64,000 nucleotides of DNA from Protula sp. h YS-2021. Taxonomy: Eukaryota > Annelida > Polychaeta > Sabellida > Serpulidae. The notes beneath the pieces are model-generated. The model saw only the letters and a list, made by a program, of their open reading frames with translations, was not told the DNA's origin and searched no databases. Position numbers and translations under genes: made by a program. Every line of letters begins with the position of its first letter. The first letter of the stretch is position 1. This document shows positions 9,270 through 19,659 of this stretch, in pieces. The stretch is taken from contig OX457026.1 of the NCBI GenBank assembly GCA_949752745.1, forward strand, positions 37,304,723-37,368,722, written 5' to 3'.

Positions 9270-11609
9270 GCCTTGGGGCGTTTTCTTCTTGTGGTTTACC
9301 TTTCACATTTGGTACTGCACAAGCTCCCTCCTCCTTTATAGGCTTGCCACTTGCCACATTAATGAAATCCCTCTGCGAAAGTGCGGAATGCAGGAATACC
9401 AGTTCATCTACTGTATTTGGTTCTAAACTCGCACGATTAGGTACCACCGTCTTTTCTGCTACGGAAAATATTCATTCCGACCGCGTGGACGTCGCTGGTA
9501 TGCATAAAATACTGCGTGTTACCTTTGCTAACTTTGGAAATCTCTGTCCATTGGCCTTCTAGAATTCAAGAGGTTTCACAGGGGAAGGCGGTTCTTGTAT
9601 ATACATATTGACTTCCGACTCCAGTGAATCGTCTTGTTCACACGAGTAAAGATCACCGAGCAAGTACTCCATATCGCTTAAATCGTGATCCAGTTTAACT
9701 CGCTTTGCATCGTGAGCTGATGAATTTTCAGCACTCTCAAATTTTGAAATGAGGTAGTCTTTCACTTGTTGTTTTTGATTCGCAGTGAAAACTCTAGTTT
9801 TGATATTCGGGTTTAGTGTTCCCGCAACCAGAATCAAGTCCGACTCATGGTCAATAGCGAAACGGCGTTTGAGTGCTTCTCGAACCACCTTCTTCGCTCT
9901 CTTTATCGCAGACTGTTCGTCTTCTTTCTCGATAAGATGATTGTTTAAGAGTCCGTGCAACACTGGGTATACGCTGCAGAGATTTTGGAAATATTCACCA
10001 CTCATAGCTCTCGTAGGTTTCAACATGTCACAGAGGTGCTCGATTGTGGCCCATTCTTCATCCGTTATTTCGTATGTTCGAGCCTCAGAATCTTTGATGA
10101 CCGCCCTATCATGAAGCACTGCATAGAGGGGTACTCGCAGTTCTAAAATTCGCTTAAGCATATAATAAGTAGAGTTCCACCGGGTTTCAACATCCTGCAC
10201 GACATTTAATGGGGTCTTGTCTACTTGTTGTTTCATTAGGGCTTCGTGCGCTGGAGACGATTTGTTGAGCCATGTCACAATGCGTTTACATTTTGCGATG
10301 GGTTTTCTCAGCGCATCAGCGGACAGTGTCTCGTTGATAGCTAACTGTAACGTATGGCCGAAACAGCCAAGATGCGGATAACCAAGACGTTTCATTGCCG
10401 ATTCCATATTTGCTGCGTTGTCATGTACTATTGCAGCAACATTGTTTATATCATATTCCGAAAAAAGTTCCGATATTTCTGATGCAATATTTTCTCCGGT
10501 ATGACGCCCTTCCACTTTTCGAGTTGCCAAAACCTAACTCCTCTTTTCAAAGGCCTGGTCAATAAAATGACTGGTCAGTGTGATGTAACCCTCAGTGGCA
10601 CGGCTTGTCCATAAATCTGTGGTAAATGCTATACTGCCTTGCTGAGACAACAGTTCGAGGAGATTCTTTTTTGTTTCTGTATAAGTCTTGGACACGTAAT
10701 TTCGCACTGTAGTATGTGACGGGATGCGATAATCAGGATTGAGGGCGCCAACAAATGCTTGAAATCCGTTGCCATTGACAATGGAAATAGGTCGCAAGTC
10801 AAATGCACACATTTCAGCAAGCTTTGCTGTGATGAATTCATATCGCTGCTTAGTTACGGTGTTTGCCACCCCTGTAAAGCGTCACATATCGCTCTGTCTC
10901 AGTGCACCTGAAAATAAACCGATTTGTTTAAATTGCTGCCATGTATAAAGGTCATTTATAAAGTACGTACGGACACACTTGGCACCCCCCCCCCCCACCC
11001 CCCGCCCTGTATGCATTTGCACCGATTTTTTTTAACATGGCCATGTGTGAATCAACATAAAACACCACATTTACATAGTAAACATGTTTTTAATGCTTAA
11101 TTAGAACTGTTCACAAAATAAAAAGCGAACGCACGCTTTGGCAAAGAGACCCCCTACCTCCTGCATGCAGTGCCTGTGCTTTTGCTCAGACCACCCCTCC
11201 CCCCTATGCGCGCGTACTTTATGCATGGCCCCTTAAATGAAAAATGATGTACGAAGAAAAGGAAAAATACAGAGAAAAAAATTTGGTGAGATTCTTCCCA
11301 ATTCGAATTACAAAGAATTGATAATAAACTTTTGAAAAACATACAATAATAATTCTAAAATGTAGTCATGGCTCTCTGTAGAAATAAGTATGCCGTACCT
11401 GCTTGTCGAGCAGCTCCAGTTCTTTAAGTAGTTGAAAAACCCTGGCCCTCGAGTTTTGAAGGATGTCTGCTGCTTAAATGGCTCTTCATTGCAGATGTAT
11501 TCCCATTGTAGGCAAGTAAACTATTACAAAGTAGGCAGCGTGTTTTTTTTTCCTTCAAGTTCAAAATGTGTCCAAACGGCAGAGGACTTTTTATTTGCCA
11601 TATTTTCAC
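9270..11609 (-). pseudogene. Degenerate hAT-family transposase (BED finger, RNase H-like core, dimerization domain)
   Basis: Minus-strand fragments follow hAT order. 11609-11424 encodes a BED-type zinc finger ('CLLC' then 'HLSSRH'). 10869-10534 encodes the segment with 'FTTDLWTSR'. 10530-9559 encodes the core, including 'VHDNAANM', 'CFGHTLQLAI' and 'RWNSTYYML'. The C-terminal dimerization region continues in the same frame past 9559 to about 9400 ('RFPKLAKV', 'CIPATST', 'DELVFLH'). Breaks are an in-frame TAG at about 10531, a TAG where the conserved PLEFW tryptophan is expected (9556), and a TGA inside the conserved SER-type dimerization motif. About 550 bp separate the BED fragment from the rest, either an intron or an insertion; it holds C-rich tracts and no gene. 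It is not functional as it stands. Confidence 0.85.
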
Positions 11610-11969
11610 TGAGTTTATTTTAAGTTTACTTAATTTGACTTGTCCGGAGGCCGGCGACGAAGTGAGAAGATGCAGTCGTGGGAACTGTATATAGGGTCAA
11701 ATGAGCTAAAAGATCAAAGCAAAATGCCGTCTTCGTTCACGTAACACGAAATGATAATAGTCAGTCATTAGATCCAATGAGCAGTTTCTACTTAGAGCAA
11801 GTGGAAACCTCGGGGAAATGTTCCATAACAGTAAATGAAAACTGAGAACTGATTGGCCTATCTAAAGTAGCTATCTAAAAAGATGCATTACACAGGAATT
11901 CAATTATGCTTATTTATGGAGTCATTAAATGCCATTGGGTTGAATAAAAGTTCAGTTGAAATATCGTCC

Positions 11970-12057
11970 TTTTTATTTCAGTTGCCATTTTGTCCGTTTG
12001 CCATTATGTCCGTTGCCATTACGTCCGCTTGCTATTATGTCCGTTGCCATTTTGTCC
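11970..12057. repeat. Right phrase array (inverted relative to 8477-8632)
   Basis: Five to six copies of 'ttgccattatgtccg', the reverse complement of the left array, ending CCATTTTGTCC at 12057. Confidence 0.85.
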
Positions 12058-12060
12058 TAC

Positions 12061-13863
12061 AACTCGCTGGGAAACGAACCCAAAAATCCCCTACATATTG
12101 CACCTGAACTGATTCATAATGAAATCAGAATAGTAAATTACAATAATAAAACTCTCATGGGAGAAACGTTTTACAAATATTTTCATATTTTTGCTGAAAA
12201 ATATGCCGACTTTTGTTTTAATTTTTGCCAGAACTCTTTTGTGTTCACAAGAAATCATGCCAGAAAAATCGCAATAAAGAAATTGACGCCAGCCCGATTA
12301 AATGCCAGCAGTGGTATCCCGACAATCGATCTATGTATTTTTAAAGAAAAAGAAAAATGCCTTCACGTCGCTCATTTTGGTAGACACCGCATTCCTCACC
12401 CACTCCACCTTCAAAATAAAATTAAGTGCATTTTTGTGGTTTTGATGATAAGATGTCCTGGGCATTCTAGTAGTGGTCTATTCCGATCCATATATGAAAT
12501 TCACCAGCACTTTTAATTTGTTATCATGCAAACTCACATTGAAGATTTTATCCCTATTTGGTTTGGCCTTCAATGCTAAGTAAGAACTGTGACTCTCAGT
12601 GATTTCACTCTCCATCTCGCAGTTTCAGGTGCTGAGCATACCGACTTGAAAAATGCGATTTTGTGATTGGTGTGTACTATGACATCGCTTTATAATTGCA
12701 CTGGTCTTTTTAGTTGTTTAAAATGCACAATTAGAAGGAAGGAAAACGCGCTATTTGGCATGCACACTCATGCTTAGGTGCATTCACCACTCTGGTTCAA
12801 ACTGATCGTCATAATGTAAAACATATGTGCCCATTCTTATTAAACACTTTTTACAGCCATATAAACATTGACAGCAAATTGAACCAGAATGTCAATGGAC
12901 ACTCTGACCAATTGAAATGGCCAAAAATAAAGCTGTATGGACTACTTAAATATAGGTGCCACATTTCAAAACAATCAGACCAGAAATGTAATAAGAATAG
13001 CAGTTTAGAAAACTCTTCACACATACATACACCCGGGGGAATACTTGGTGTGATGCGTGATCAATAAATAAATAAATAAATAAAATTATAAAAAAAAAAA
13101 TACACAGAAAGGGAGGCGTTACTTTTGAGACCGACTGGGTCCGCGCGGAGTGCCAGTTTCCTTAATAAATGGGGATAAATTTACTAAGTACTCAGTGTTT
13201 CCAACAAAAAGGGGTTACTTCAAAATTCCATCCCCGTTTGGTTAAAAAGGGGTGTTAATCCAAAATGAGCACTCCGCGTTTAAGCGCCATTTTAAAAGGT
13301 CATGCACACACATGATAACCAGTTATTACGTGAGTGCCCTCCCCCCCTCCGGGACAGACACAACGGAAGACGGAGAGCCAACAAGTAATGAACATAACTC
13401 ACCGACGAAAGTCTTACATACAAAATAGGATTTGGACCAGTTGTCACACCTTACCTACTTATATCAATAGTCGCCAGATCGATTTCCGTGGATAAACTCC
13501 CACTGTAAGCAGATGATGTAGTTTTTTTTCAACAGCACAGTATATAGGTGAAAGATTACAGTATTTACAAAATATATGTAGCTTTTAAATACAAGACGGA
13601 CAAACAGAATGCATTCGCTTTTCCCTTTGAATATTATACCTCTGTCATTATAGTTTAATTTCATAATCTAAAAGTCATTTCCGCATCTCTTTAGCTCGCA
13701 TACACCTTGGAAGCCTTTTTAAAATGACACCTAAGCTAGTCCAAGTAAAAGAATCAGCCCTTTGGGTTACCATTTTAGTCTTCAATTTATTATTTAAAAG
13801 GTAGCAACTCGTCTTTACCCTGAATTTTTAAGCATTGTAAGACGAAAGTAAAGCAAGAAGGCC
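12061..13863. other. No recognised gene; A-rich retroposon-like tail at about 13063-13101
   Basis: A 186-codon plus-strand ORF (11956-12516) begins inside the phrase array and matches no family I know. (AAAT)n followed by a poly(A) tract at 13063-13101 looks like the tail of a retroposed copy. Nothing else was identified. Confidence 0.4.
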
Positions 13864-13935
13864 ATGGAGCTGGTTCACGAGCATAAAGTTATTCCTCGAG
13901 AAAGAAACTGGAGCCCATATCAGGATAATGGAGGG
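13864..13935 (+). CDS. PSMB1: Proteasome subunit beta type-1, first coding exon (probable)
   Basis: An ATG in a strong context (gccATGG) opens a 24-codon exon ending at a GT donor ('GGAGG|gtttgt'). It encodes the beta-1-type N-terminal motif 'WSPYQDNGG', matching the FSPY..NGG start of the mature region in PSMB1 proteins. It lies upstream of and on the same strand as two unmistakable PSMB1 exons at 17.6-18.2 kb. The match is short, so this exon is less certain than the last one. The exons that should follow, carrying the GEDFAI and TRLSEG motifs, were not found between 13936 and 17622. Confidence 0.55.
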
Positions 13936-13983
13936 TTTGTCAACTTAACCAAAATGTTTTATTCAATGGTTGAATTAAGTGCA

Positions 13984-14575
13984 CAAAACAGTGCGCCAAA
14001 ACGGCCCACTCATCCGAGATCAGTGCGCCGTTTGCCAAAACAGTGCGCCGTTTTCGTAAGTACCAAAAATAACGGAATCCATTAAAAACCACGTTTTATC
14101 TCTTATCCAACAAAAACAACGTTGTTTAAACTATAGTAGCAGAAAGTTATTTGTGTGTGGCACTCAAACATTTTATTCTTTCCAAGCAGCCCACTGATTG
14201 AACCTTATTTTGTCAGCCTTACACCAACAAAAGGCAACTTCAAAGTTGAAATCCTTCAGCTTCGGTCCTTCTGTCTTGATTACGGTCAAAGTATCCACTT
14301 TTTCTGGGGACAGCCTGGTCCTAAGTGCAGTTTTAATGTCATTTTAACGGAAAAACCTCGAGTTGAGGTGTGGAGTGGGAGTGCGAGCGCAACAGAAGCA
14401 AGTTTTACTAGGCACGGAAATTCATCTTTGTGGTACTGATATAGCAGTAACCAAAGGTTGGCTGGAAAATATTTTTTTAAATTTCTCTTTAGTGTTGCAT
14501 TGTTCAGTTTCAAAGCTTCAATATACCTTGGTATCAGTGCGCCGTTTTGACAAAAAAATGCGCCCGGGCACAGTC
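13984..14575. repeat. Repeated CAGTGCGCCGTTTT motif in PSMB1 intron 1
   Basis: 'cagtgcgcc' with 'gttttg' or 'aaaac' neighbours occurs at about 13990, 14021, 14041 and 14537, in both arrangements. This suggests the ends of a small unclassified repeat of about 0.6 kb. No coding sequence was identified inside. Confidence 0.4.
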
Positions 14576-15224
14576 GGAGCACCTTATTTCCAACACTGTT
14601 TATTGAGCGATAATAAAGATAGTTATGTCTCGGTAAAATTAGCGTTGTCGTGTTTGCTTGTCATACGTTTAAATTCCCGTTTTGAGCGTTTTCTCAGTAT
14701 CAAAGTGATAAAATACACTCGTGGTGATGTTTAAACTATTATAGTTTTTTATTAAGCTTGTTTTAAACTTAGAACTGAATACGAGAAGGCTGCGAGTCAG
14801 CTTTTCTTCAAATTACTTCGTATTCTGGGTCACAGCTACTAAAGCCTTTTATTGTATTGCTACTGTGAGTCAACTTCATACGTTCTGAGGAACGAATCCT
14901 GCATTCTAGTCCCCATTGCTCAAACATTTACTGAAAGTTCACGCTCGGGATACCCTTTTTGCAACACAGGCACAATTTTTAATGAGCTGAATATCTTTTA
15001 TTTCTTCGTTGAAGTACAGAAAAGTTAGCTTCGGCACTCACTTATCGACTGCTTGTTTGCACTCCGAGTTCCAAGTGTCCTATGGCTAAAGCCAAGTGAT
15101 GAAGACTTATATATACTCATCATTAGGCATAATTGTATCATGCACACCAAAAATATTTAACTTTTAATTTTGTCCATATTTGTGAAATTTGTGTTTATTT
15201 TCGAATTCTTTCTTTTATTCCCCA

Positions 15225-15480
15225 CAGGGGAAAGGGATATAAGCGATCGACCGTTTGTCGGTTTGTCGGTCTGTCATCAATAGCTTGTTAACACGATAAC
15301 TTAAAAACTCCTGCAAGGACTTCAATGAAATTTCGTATGTAGCTTCTATGGGAACAAACACAGATCGGTATTGTAAATGGGCCAGGTTCGTTAATTTTCC
15401 AAGACCAGCTGACTTGGAAAGTTTCAGCTCTTGGTTGACTATTGATGGCCGTGTTTAACTAATGGGGGCAGGCTGTGGGG
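15225..15480. repeat. Probable dispersed repeat fragment
   Basis: Starts 'ccccacaggggaaaggg', runs through 'tgtcggtttgtcggtctgtc' and ends 'ggctgtgggga'. The composition (short terminal GGGGA/CCCC theme, 'cacgataacttaaaaactcc' core) is typical of interspersed non-coding repeats in molluscan genomes. The classification is an impression only. Confidence 0.3.
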
Positions 15481-15569
15481 AATATGTGAGCCATGTACAC
15501 TGCTCTAGTTTAAAGAAAGCGTAACACAGAGATTGTATATCATTGCCGTTTTAATTTGAGGGACTTTAG

Positions 15570-15614
15570 CAAATGTCAGTAAAGACTTGTGGATCGTTGA
15601 ATCTCGCACAAAAT
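15570..15614. repeat. 45-bp direct repeat, left copy (partner at 16573-16617)
   Basis: 'caaatgtcagtaaagac' through 'gaatctcgcacaaaat' is repeated at 16573-16617 with one mismatch. The two copies flank the SGNH-hydrolase relic. Confidence 0.85.
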
Positions 15615-15949
15615 GGCAACGATTTAAAATTATTTTTTGTGAAAGTCGCTCAGGTGAGAACCCATCTTTGGTAAATGCTCTCTGTATGTGTCCCCACCCG
15701 GCCAGCCACCTGTGTGCCTCATTGTCTTTTGTGTACAGAAAGTATTTTCCGTAATGCGCAGGCGCTAATCATACTGTGACGTATCGCAAAGAGTAATTGC
15801 CCCTCAGATGCAATTCGTTGTGAAAACACCATATTGTGAGATAAATTTGTCAATTTAAATCAGTGAGATACAGTTTTGGAATTGAAAAAAAGAAAAGAAA
15901 AAGGATGCGGAATTTAATAACTGTTGACACTTGAAACGGAAATGTCGCT

Positions 15950-16535
15950 ACGGATTGACAAAATACTGAAAGGATTAATAATTGGACATTCCTTTATAAA
16001 GCGGGTTCAAAGGTTTTGCTGTGAAAAAGCAGATTATAAACTGACTTTAGACGGTTACTATGGGAATATTGTATTTGCCTGGCTGTCATCTCACCGATCT
16101 TTTTCAGGAAATAGACTGGATCCAACTCTTCAATTTTGACATTGTTATTATCGATATCGGTTCAAATGATCTGTGTGATCCCAAAATCTCACCTTTCGAA
16201 TTTATAAAAACATTAGAACGCCTAGCAAAGGAGTTTTTGAAAGTGGGAGTTAAAAAGTCATTGTTTTAAAAATATGGTTTAGAGACGAAAACAGATGGCA
16301 AAAACATATGCATCGATCCGTGCCAGCCTACAATGAAGCAGTTTATGCCACTAACGGCATTTTGAAGCAGGAAATAGCTTCCAATCCGGAGGCAAAGTAT
16401 TTTTATTCAACTCCAGGAATATTTGGAGGAAATACTGCCAATTGCTTGCAGACGGAGTACATCCCAATGCGGAGGGTCTTTTCAAGTACAGGAATATTTA
16501 CCGTGCAGCATTGCTGTTAGCCTTTTCTCTATGAC
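15950..16535 (+). pseudogene. SGNH-hydrolase (esterase-like) relic
   Basis: Pieces in changing frames spell the blocks of an SGNH/GDSL-type hydrolase in order. 'LIIGHSFIKR' (about 15975-16008) is a block-I variant. 'IIDIGSNDLCDP' (about 16145-16180) is the GxND oxyanion block. 'VPAYNEAVYATN' (16320-16356) is the helix before the C-terminal part. 'DGVHPNAEG' (about 16451-16477) is the catalytic D-x-x-H motif. At least three frameshifts and a stop (about 16267) separate them, so it is dead. Related hydrolase ORFs occur in Ngaro-type retrotransposons, and the 45-bp direct repeats on both sides would fit a collapsed element of that kind. A host esterase relic is the alternative. Confidence 0.65.
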
Positions 16536-16572
16536 AGAGAAGTACTTGATCACATATATTACTTTATTTTTA

Positions 16573-16617
16573 CAAATGTCAGTAAAGACTTGTGAATCGT
16601 TGAATCTCGCACAAAAT
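16573..16617. repeat. 45-bp direct repeat, right copy
   Basis: Partner of 15570-15614, one substitution (ggatcg versus gaatcg). Confidence 0.85.
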
Positions 16618-16754
16618 CACCAATGAAAGTGACGACTGTTTGCTCCTATAATTTTATATTTTGGTGAAAACATGAAGCAATGATTTCATGCACAACGCTC
16701 TAATTATTGGCGATCTTGGGCAGCTGATAGTCGAATTTGCAACTCACGGTACGG

Positions 16755-17275
16755 AAGATACGTCCTCAGACAGAGGGCGCTGTTATCTGGTGCTGTGGGA
16801 AAAGGAAAAGGCTGGAATTGTGTGGACGAGGAAGGTACGCGCTTAGACAGAGGGCGCTGTTATCTGGGGCTGTGGGCAAAACAAAGGGCTGGAATTGTGT
16901 AAACGAAGAAGGTACGTGTTCAGACAGAGGGCGCTGTTATCTGGTGCTGTGGGAAAAGGGAAGGGCTGGAAAAGTGTGGGCGAGGAAGGTACGTGCTCAG
17001 ACAGAGGGCGCTGTTATCTTGTGCTGTGGGCAAAGCAAAGGGCTGGAATTGTGTAAACGAGGAAGGTATGTGTTCAGACAGAGGGCGCTGTTATCTGGTG
17101 CTGTGAGAAAGGGGAAAGGCTGGAATTGTACGTGCTCAGACAGAGGGCGCTGTTATCTGGTGCTGTGGGACAGGGGGAAGGCTGGAATTGTGTGGACGAG
17201 GAAGGTACGTGCTCAAGCAGAGGGCGCTGTTATCTCGCGCTGTGGGCAAGGAAAAGGGCTGGAATGTGGGAGGTG
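16755..17275. repeat. 77-bp minisatellite, seven units, with a CAGAGGGCGCTG core
   Basis: 'cagagggcgctgttatct' recurs at 16771, 16848, 16925, 17002, 17079, 17141 and 17218. The spacing is 77 bp except one 62-bp unit with a 15-bp deletion. The last copy reads 'agcagagggcgctg'. The unit also carries 'ggctggaattgtgt'. It lies within the putative PSMB1 intron. The long ORF across it is an artefact of a 77-bp period. Confidence 0.92.
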
Positions 17276-17622
17276 AAGCAGTGCCTTGTGTGGATGTTAG
17301 GGAGATCGGTGTGTTGATGTTTCTGATTGCATTGTGTGTGCCTTTAGACTTGTAAGGTGTGATAGTTTTGGAATGCCATGCTAACGTTTGGGAATGTTTG
17401 TGTATGTTGTGTGTGAACTGCCGAGACTGTTATGTGTGGAAGTTTTCGAGTGTCATGTGTTGACATTTGGAAGGTGAAATATAAACCTGGTCTGGTGTTT
17501 ATTTTTCTTCTCAAAATCACGAGTCAAGTTTGTTTTACATTAATTTTAGTGAGAGTGAATATACCTCTACGCTTTTAAAATACTTGAGTACATAATAAAT
17601 AAATAAGAGTGACTGGTTGTAG

Positions 17623-17733
17623 GCAAGGCCACATTGTATATACAGCTACGATCCTGTGGGATCCCACCAGCGAGAATCCTTCAAGGCCGCTGGATTCTCA
17701 GCCGCCTTGTTAAAACCGCTGCTTGACAACGAC
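17623..17733 (+). CDS. PSMB1: Proteasome subunit beta type-1, penultimate exon
   Basis: Encodes the conserved PSMB1 segment '[18 protein letters not shown]' followed by 'LLKPLLDN'. A 'ttgtag' acceptor opens it at 17623 in phase 0, with an alternative AG five bases later. No GT donor follows the LLDN codons. The only site joining in frame to the next exon is a GC donor at 17734 ('AACGAC|gcactg'), which would give 'LLDND-LGYKN'. That is either a rare GC-AG intron or a sign that the copy is damaged. PSMB1 is a non-catalytic beta subunit of the 20S proteasome. Confidence 0.8.
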
Positions 17734-18048
17734 GCACTGAATAGTTATGCTGCCAATCAACTCCATCCCTCCTTCTAACATTGCCACACTAGAAGTGGCC
17801 ATGTTTTGGGCAGACAAGGGTATATTCAACTGTTGTTAGTCATACTGTTTCAGCTGGTTACAACGTCACGTAACGTTCTTGATGCGGTTCAAAGAGTTCT
17901 CTTTGCAATATAACCAGCACGGAATCATCAAATATTACCAGCAAACACCACATCAGTGTCTTTTCTACCGGCTCTGGTGCCTTGTTTTCTGTTTATTTAC
18001 TTATCATAATGGAGTTTTCATGCTGCGATCGATGTCTAATATTTTCAG

Positions 18049-18234
18049 CTGGGCTACAAGAATCAAGAGGATGATGAGAAGAAACCCCGGACATTAGAGA
18101 AAGCACAGGACATTGTGAAGGACGTGTTCATATCAGCAGCCGAGCGAGATATCCAAACCGGTGACGCCTTGTCCATGTCGGTCATCATGAAGAATGGTGT
18201 GAGGAAGAAAATGTTCCCACTGCGGCGGAATTAG
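18049..18234 (+). CDS. PSMB1: Proteasome subunit beta type-1, last exon
   Basis: After the acceptor 'attttcag' the exon reads 'LGYKNQEDDEKK', then the conserved 'VKDVFISAAERDIQTGDAL' and ends 'FPLRRN' and TAG at 18232. This is the C-terminal strand and helix region of the beta-1 subunit (PSMB1/beta6), which packs in the 20S core. Phase 0 agrees with a GC-AG junction to the previous exon. A second, related ending follows at once (18252-18308). The gene as a whole is incomplete in this window, because the middle exons were not found. Confidence 0.92.
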   Translation: MGYKNQEDDEKKPRTLEKAQDIVKDVFISAAERDIQTGDALSMSVIMKNGVRKKMFPLRRN

Positions 18235-18320
18235 AGACGATGGGATGAGGGGAAGTCATCACAAAGGACGGCGTGAGGAAGGTGACGTTCCCCTTACGGC
18301 AGGATTAGAGACGATGGGGT
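18235..18320 (+). repeat. Tandem duplicate of the PSMB1 C-terminal coding tail
   Basis: The last 60 coding bases plus 'tagagacgatggg' are repeated 74 bp downstream. The second copy encodes 'EVITKDGVRKVTFPLRQD' and a TAG at 18306. Differences between copies are spread over the unit, so the duplication is not recent. The second ending resembles the usual PSMB1 terminus (TK.G..... LR.D) at least as well as the first. Because a stop precedes it, it is untranslated unless alternative splicing is used. Confidence 0.8.
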
Positions 18321-18328
18321 TGGAACAA

Positions 18329-18334
18329 AATAAA
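18329..18334 (+). terminator. AATAAA polyadenylation signal, PSMB1
   Basis: Canonical AATAAA 95 bases after the PSMB1 stop codon and 21 bases after the duplicate stop. Confidence 0.7.
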
Positions 18335-19640
18335 ATTAACTCAATTCAGAAATGATCGGTCCCTTGTGATGCGTTTCATGGTTTGTGTATGCAGTTAACT
18401 AATCTTATGGTGCTTATGGTAGTCGTATTTTCCTTCTTCTTTTCAATTATAAAACGAAGATGTTAAATATGAAACAATGAAAGGAAAAAAACTATTCATA
18501 TTTAAAGGTTACCTGAAATAAAAAAGATAAAATGTCCTTAGGGTTTTCTTGAAGAAAAGAAATAAATTGTGAAACTTGAAGTTGCAAAGCCGTAGAATGA
18601 GTATTTGTTTTCTAGGAATGTTTACGAAGTGTCACTGTTTATTTACGGTGATTGTCATGTTATCCGGGATCGAAATATCACTGTTTATTTTAACGGCGAT
18701 TGTCTCCTGTGTTTGGTCTCCTTGTGAGTTAGACGTGTTTACGTAAAAGTATTGAGTGTCGATAAATCTCCTGACATGCGGTCTGTGCCAAATTTCAAAG
18801 CCCCTGATGTTACAGAATGCATCCCCACATTTGAGCATATAGATTCGAAATATCTACCACCCAAGACTTCAAAACAAACGACACAGAAAAACCAACGACC
18901 AAACGGACAAATGAGTCATCGACGACGAATTTTGAAGTTCCAGCAATGTGTAAAAATGAAACAGGTGACAATAATTGCTGGATTTGTAAATAAAAAACTC
19001 CTTTCTGATTGGTCAAAAGGTGTTTCGCAAATTTGAGAGTTAGAGTGGCAGAGTTAGAAAAACTAACCTTTACATGGTCCAGCGCCCAGTGTTTTGCATT
19101 TCAAATGGGCTCGAAAGTGGAGTGGTAGGTCAATAAAAAGTTTCGAAAAGGTCAGATATTGCTAAATACACCCATAAACATTCATTGTATCTTAGAAATG
19201 TATTATATCGTTTGACAGCTTTAGACTGTTTGTGACTCGTTAGGAATTCTCACACTCTTTTTAAAGTTTACTTTAAATTTGCCGATAAAATACAAGTACA
19301 GAGGACCATGACAAAAGTCAGTGACGCAGGGCGTCTCACATCAGCGAAGTACTGGATGATTGATAACTTCACACGAATTCGTTAATATAAGCTGCTGTGG
19401 CGCACCTGACAAAAATACAAGACACATTACTAATCGGAAGGATTAAAGCATGGTGTTTCTATTATGGTGTGTTACGATGGTGATGTATGATATGTATGAT
19501 ATACCCATGAGTTCAGACGATGGAAAAAATGTCCAGCAGGTTCGTCGGCGTATTCCCGAGTTTCTCAAAGATTGGGTTGTATAGACAACGGCCTTGTAGT
19601 TCCCATTGACGTTTATGGTTGAAGAGTACAAGGTAACCAA
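18335..19640. other. No recognised gene
   Basis: AT-rich intergenic sequence. Short ORFs on both strands near 18.6-19.0 kb and 19.4-19.7 kb match nothing known to me and overlap each other on opposite strands. Confidence 0.4.
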
Positions 19641-19659
19641 GGTATGAGGACAAGTCATG

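Larger units (their letters stand above)
8477..12057. mobile_element. Candidate foldback-like element bounded by GGACATAATGGC phrase arrays
   Basis: The left end (8477-8632) and right end (about 11970-12057) are inverted relative to each other. Each is an array of 15-17-bp phrases of the type 'gcggacataatggcaag', starting GGACAAAATGG at the outer edge and ending inside with a matching A-rich 'ggcaact...aaataaaaa' segment. TAC occurs directly outside both ends (8474-8476 and 12058-12060), a possible 3-bp target duplication. The 3.6-kb interior holds an unidentified segment (8650-8935), TAGTCGAC repeats and a dead hAT transposase. Either the hAT relic inserted into this element, or it supplied the original enzyme. 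The ORFs reading across the arrays are repeat artefacts. Confidence 0.55.

Noticed and set aside
16737..17276. 179-codon ORF with internal repeats
   Set aside because: It is the 77-bp minisatellite. Because 77 is not a multiple of three the frame drifts through all phases, giving no consistent protein repeat.
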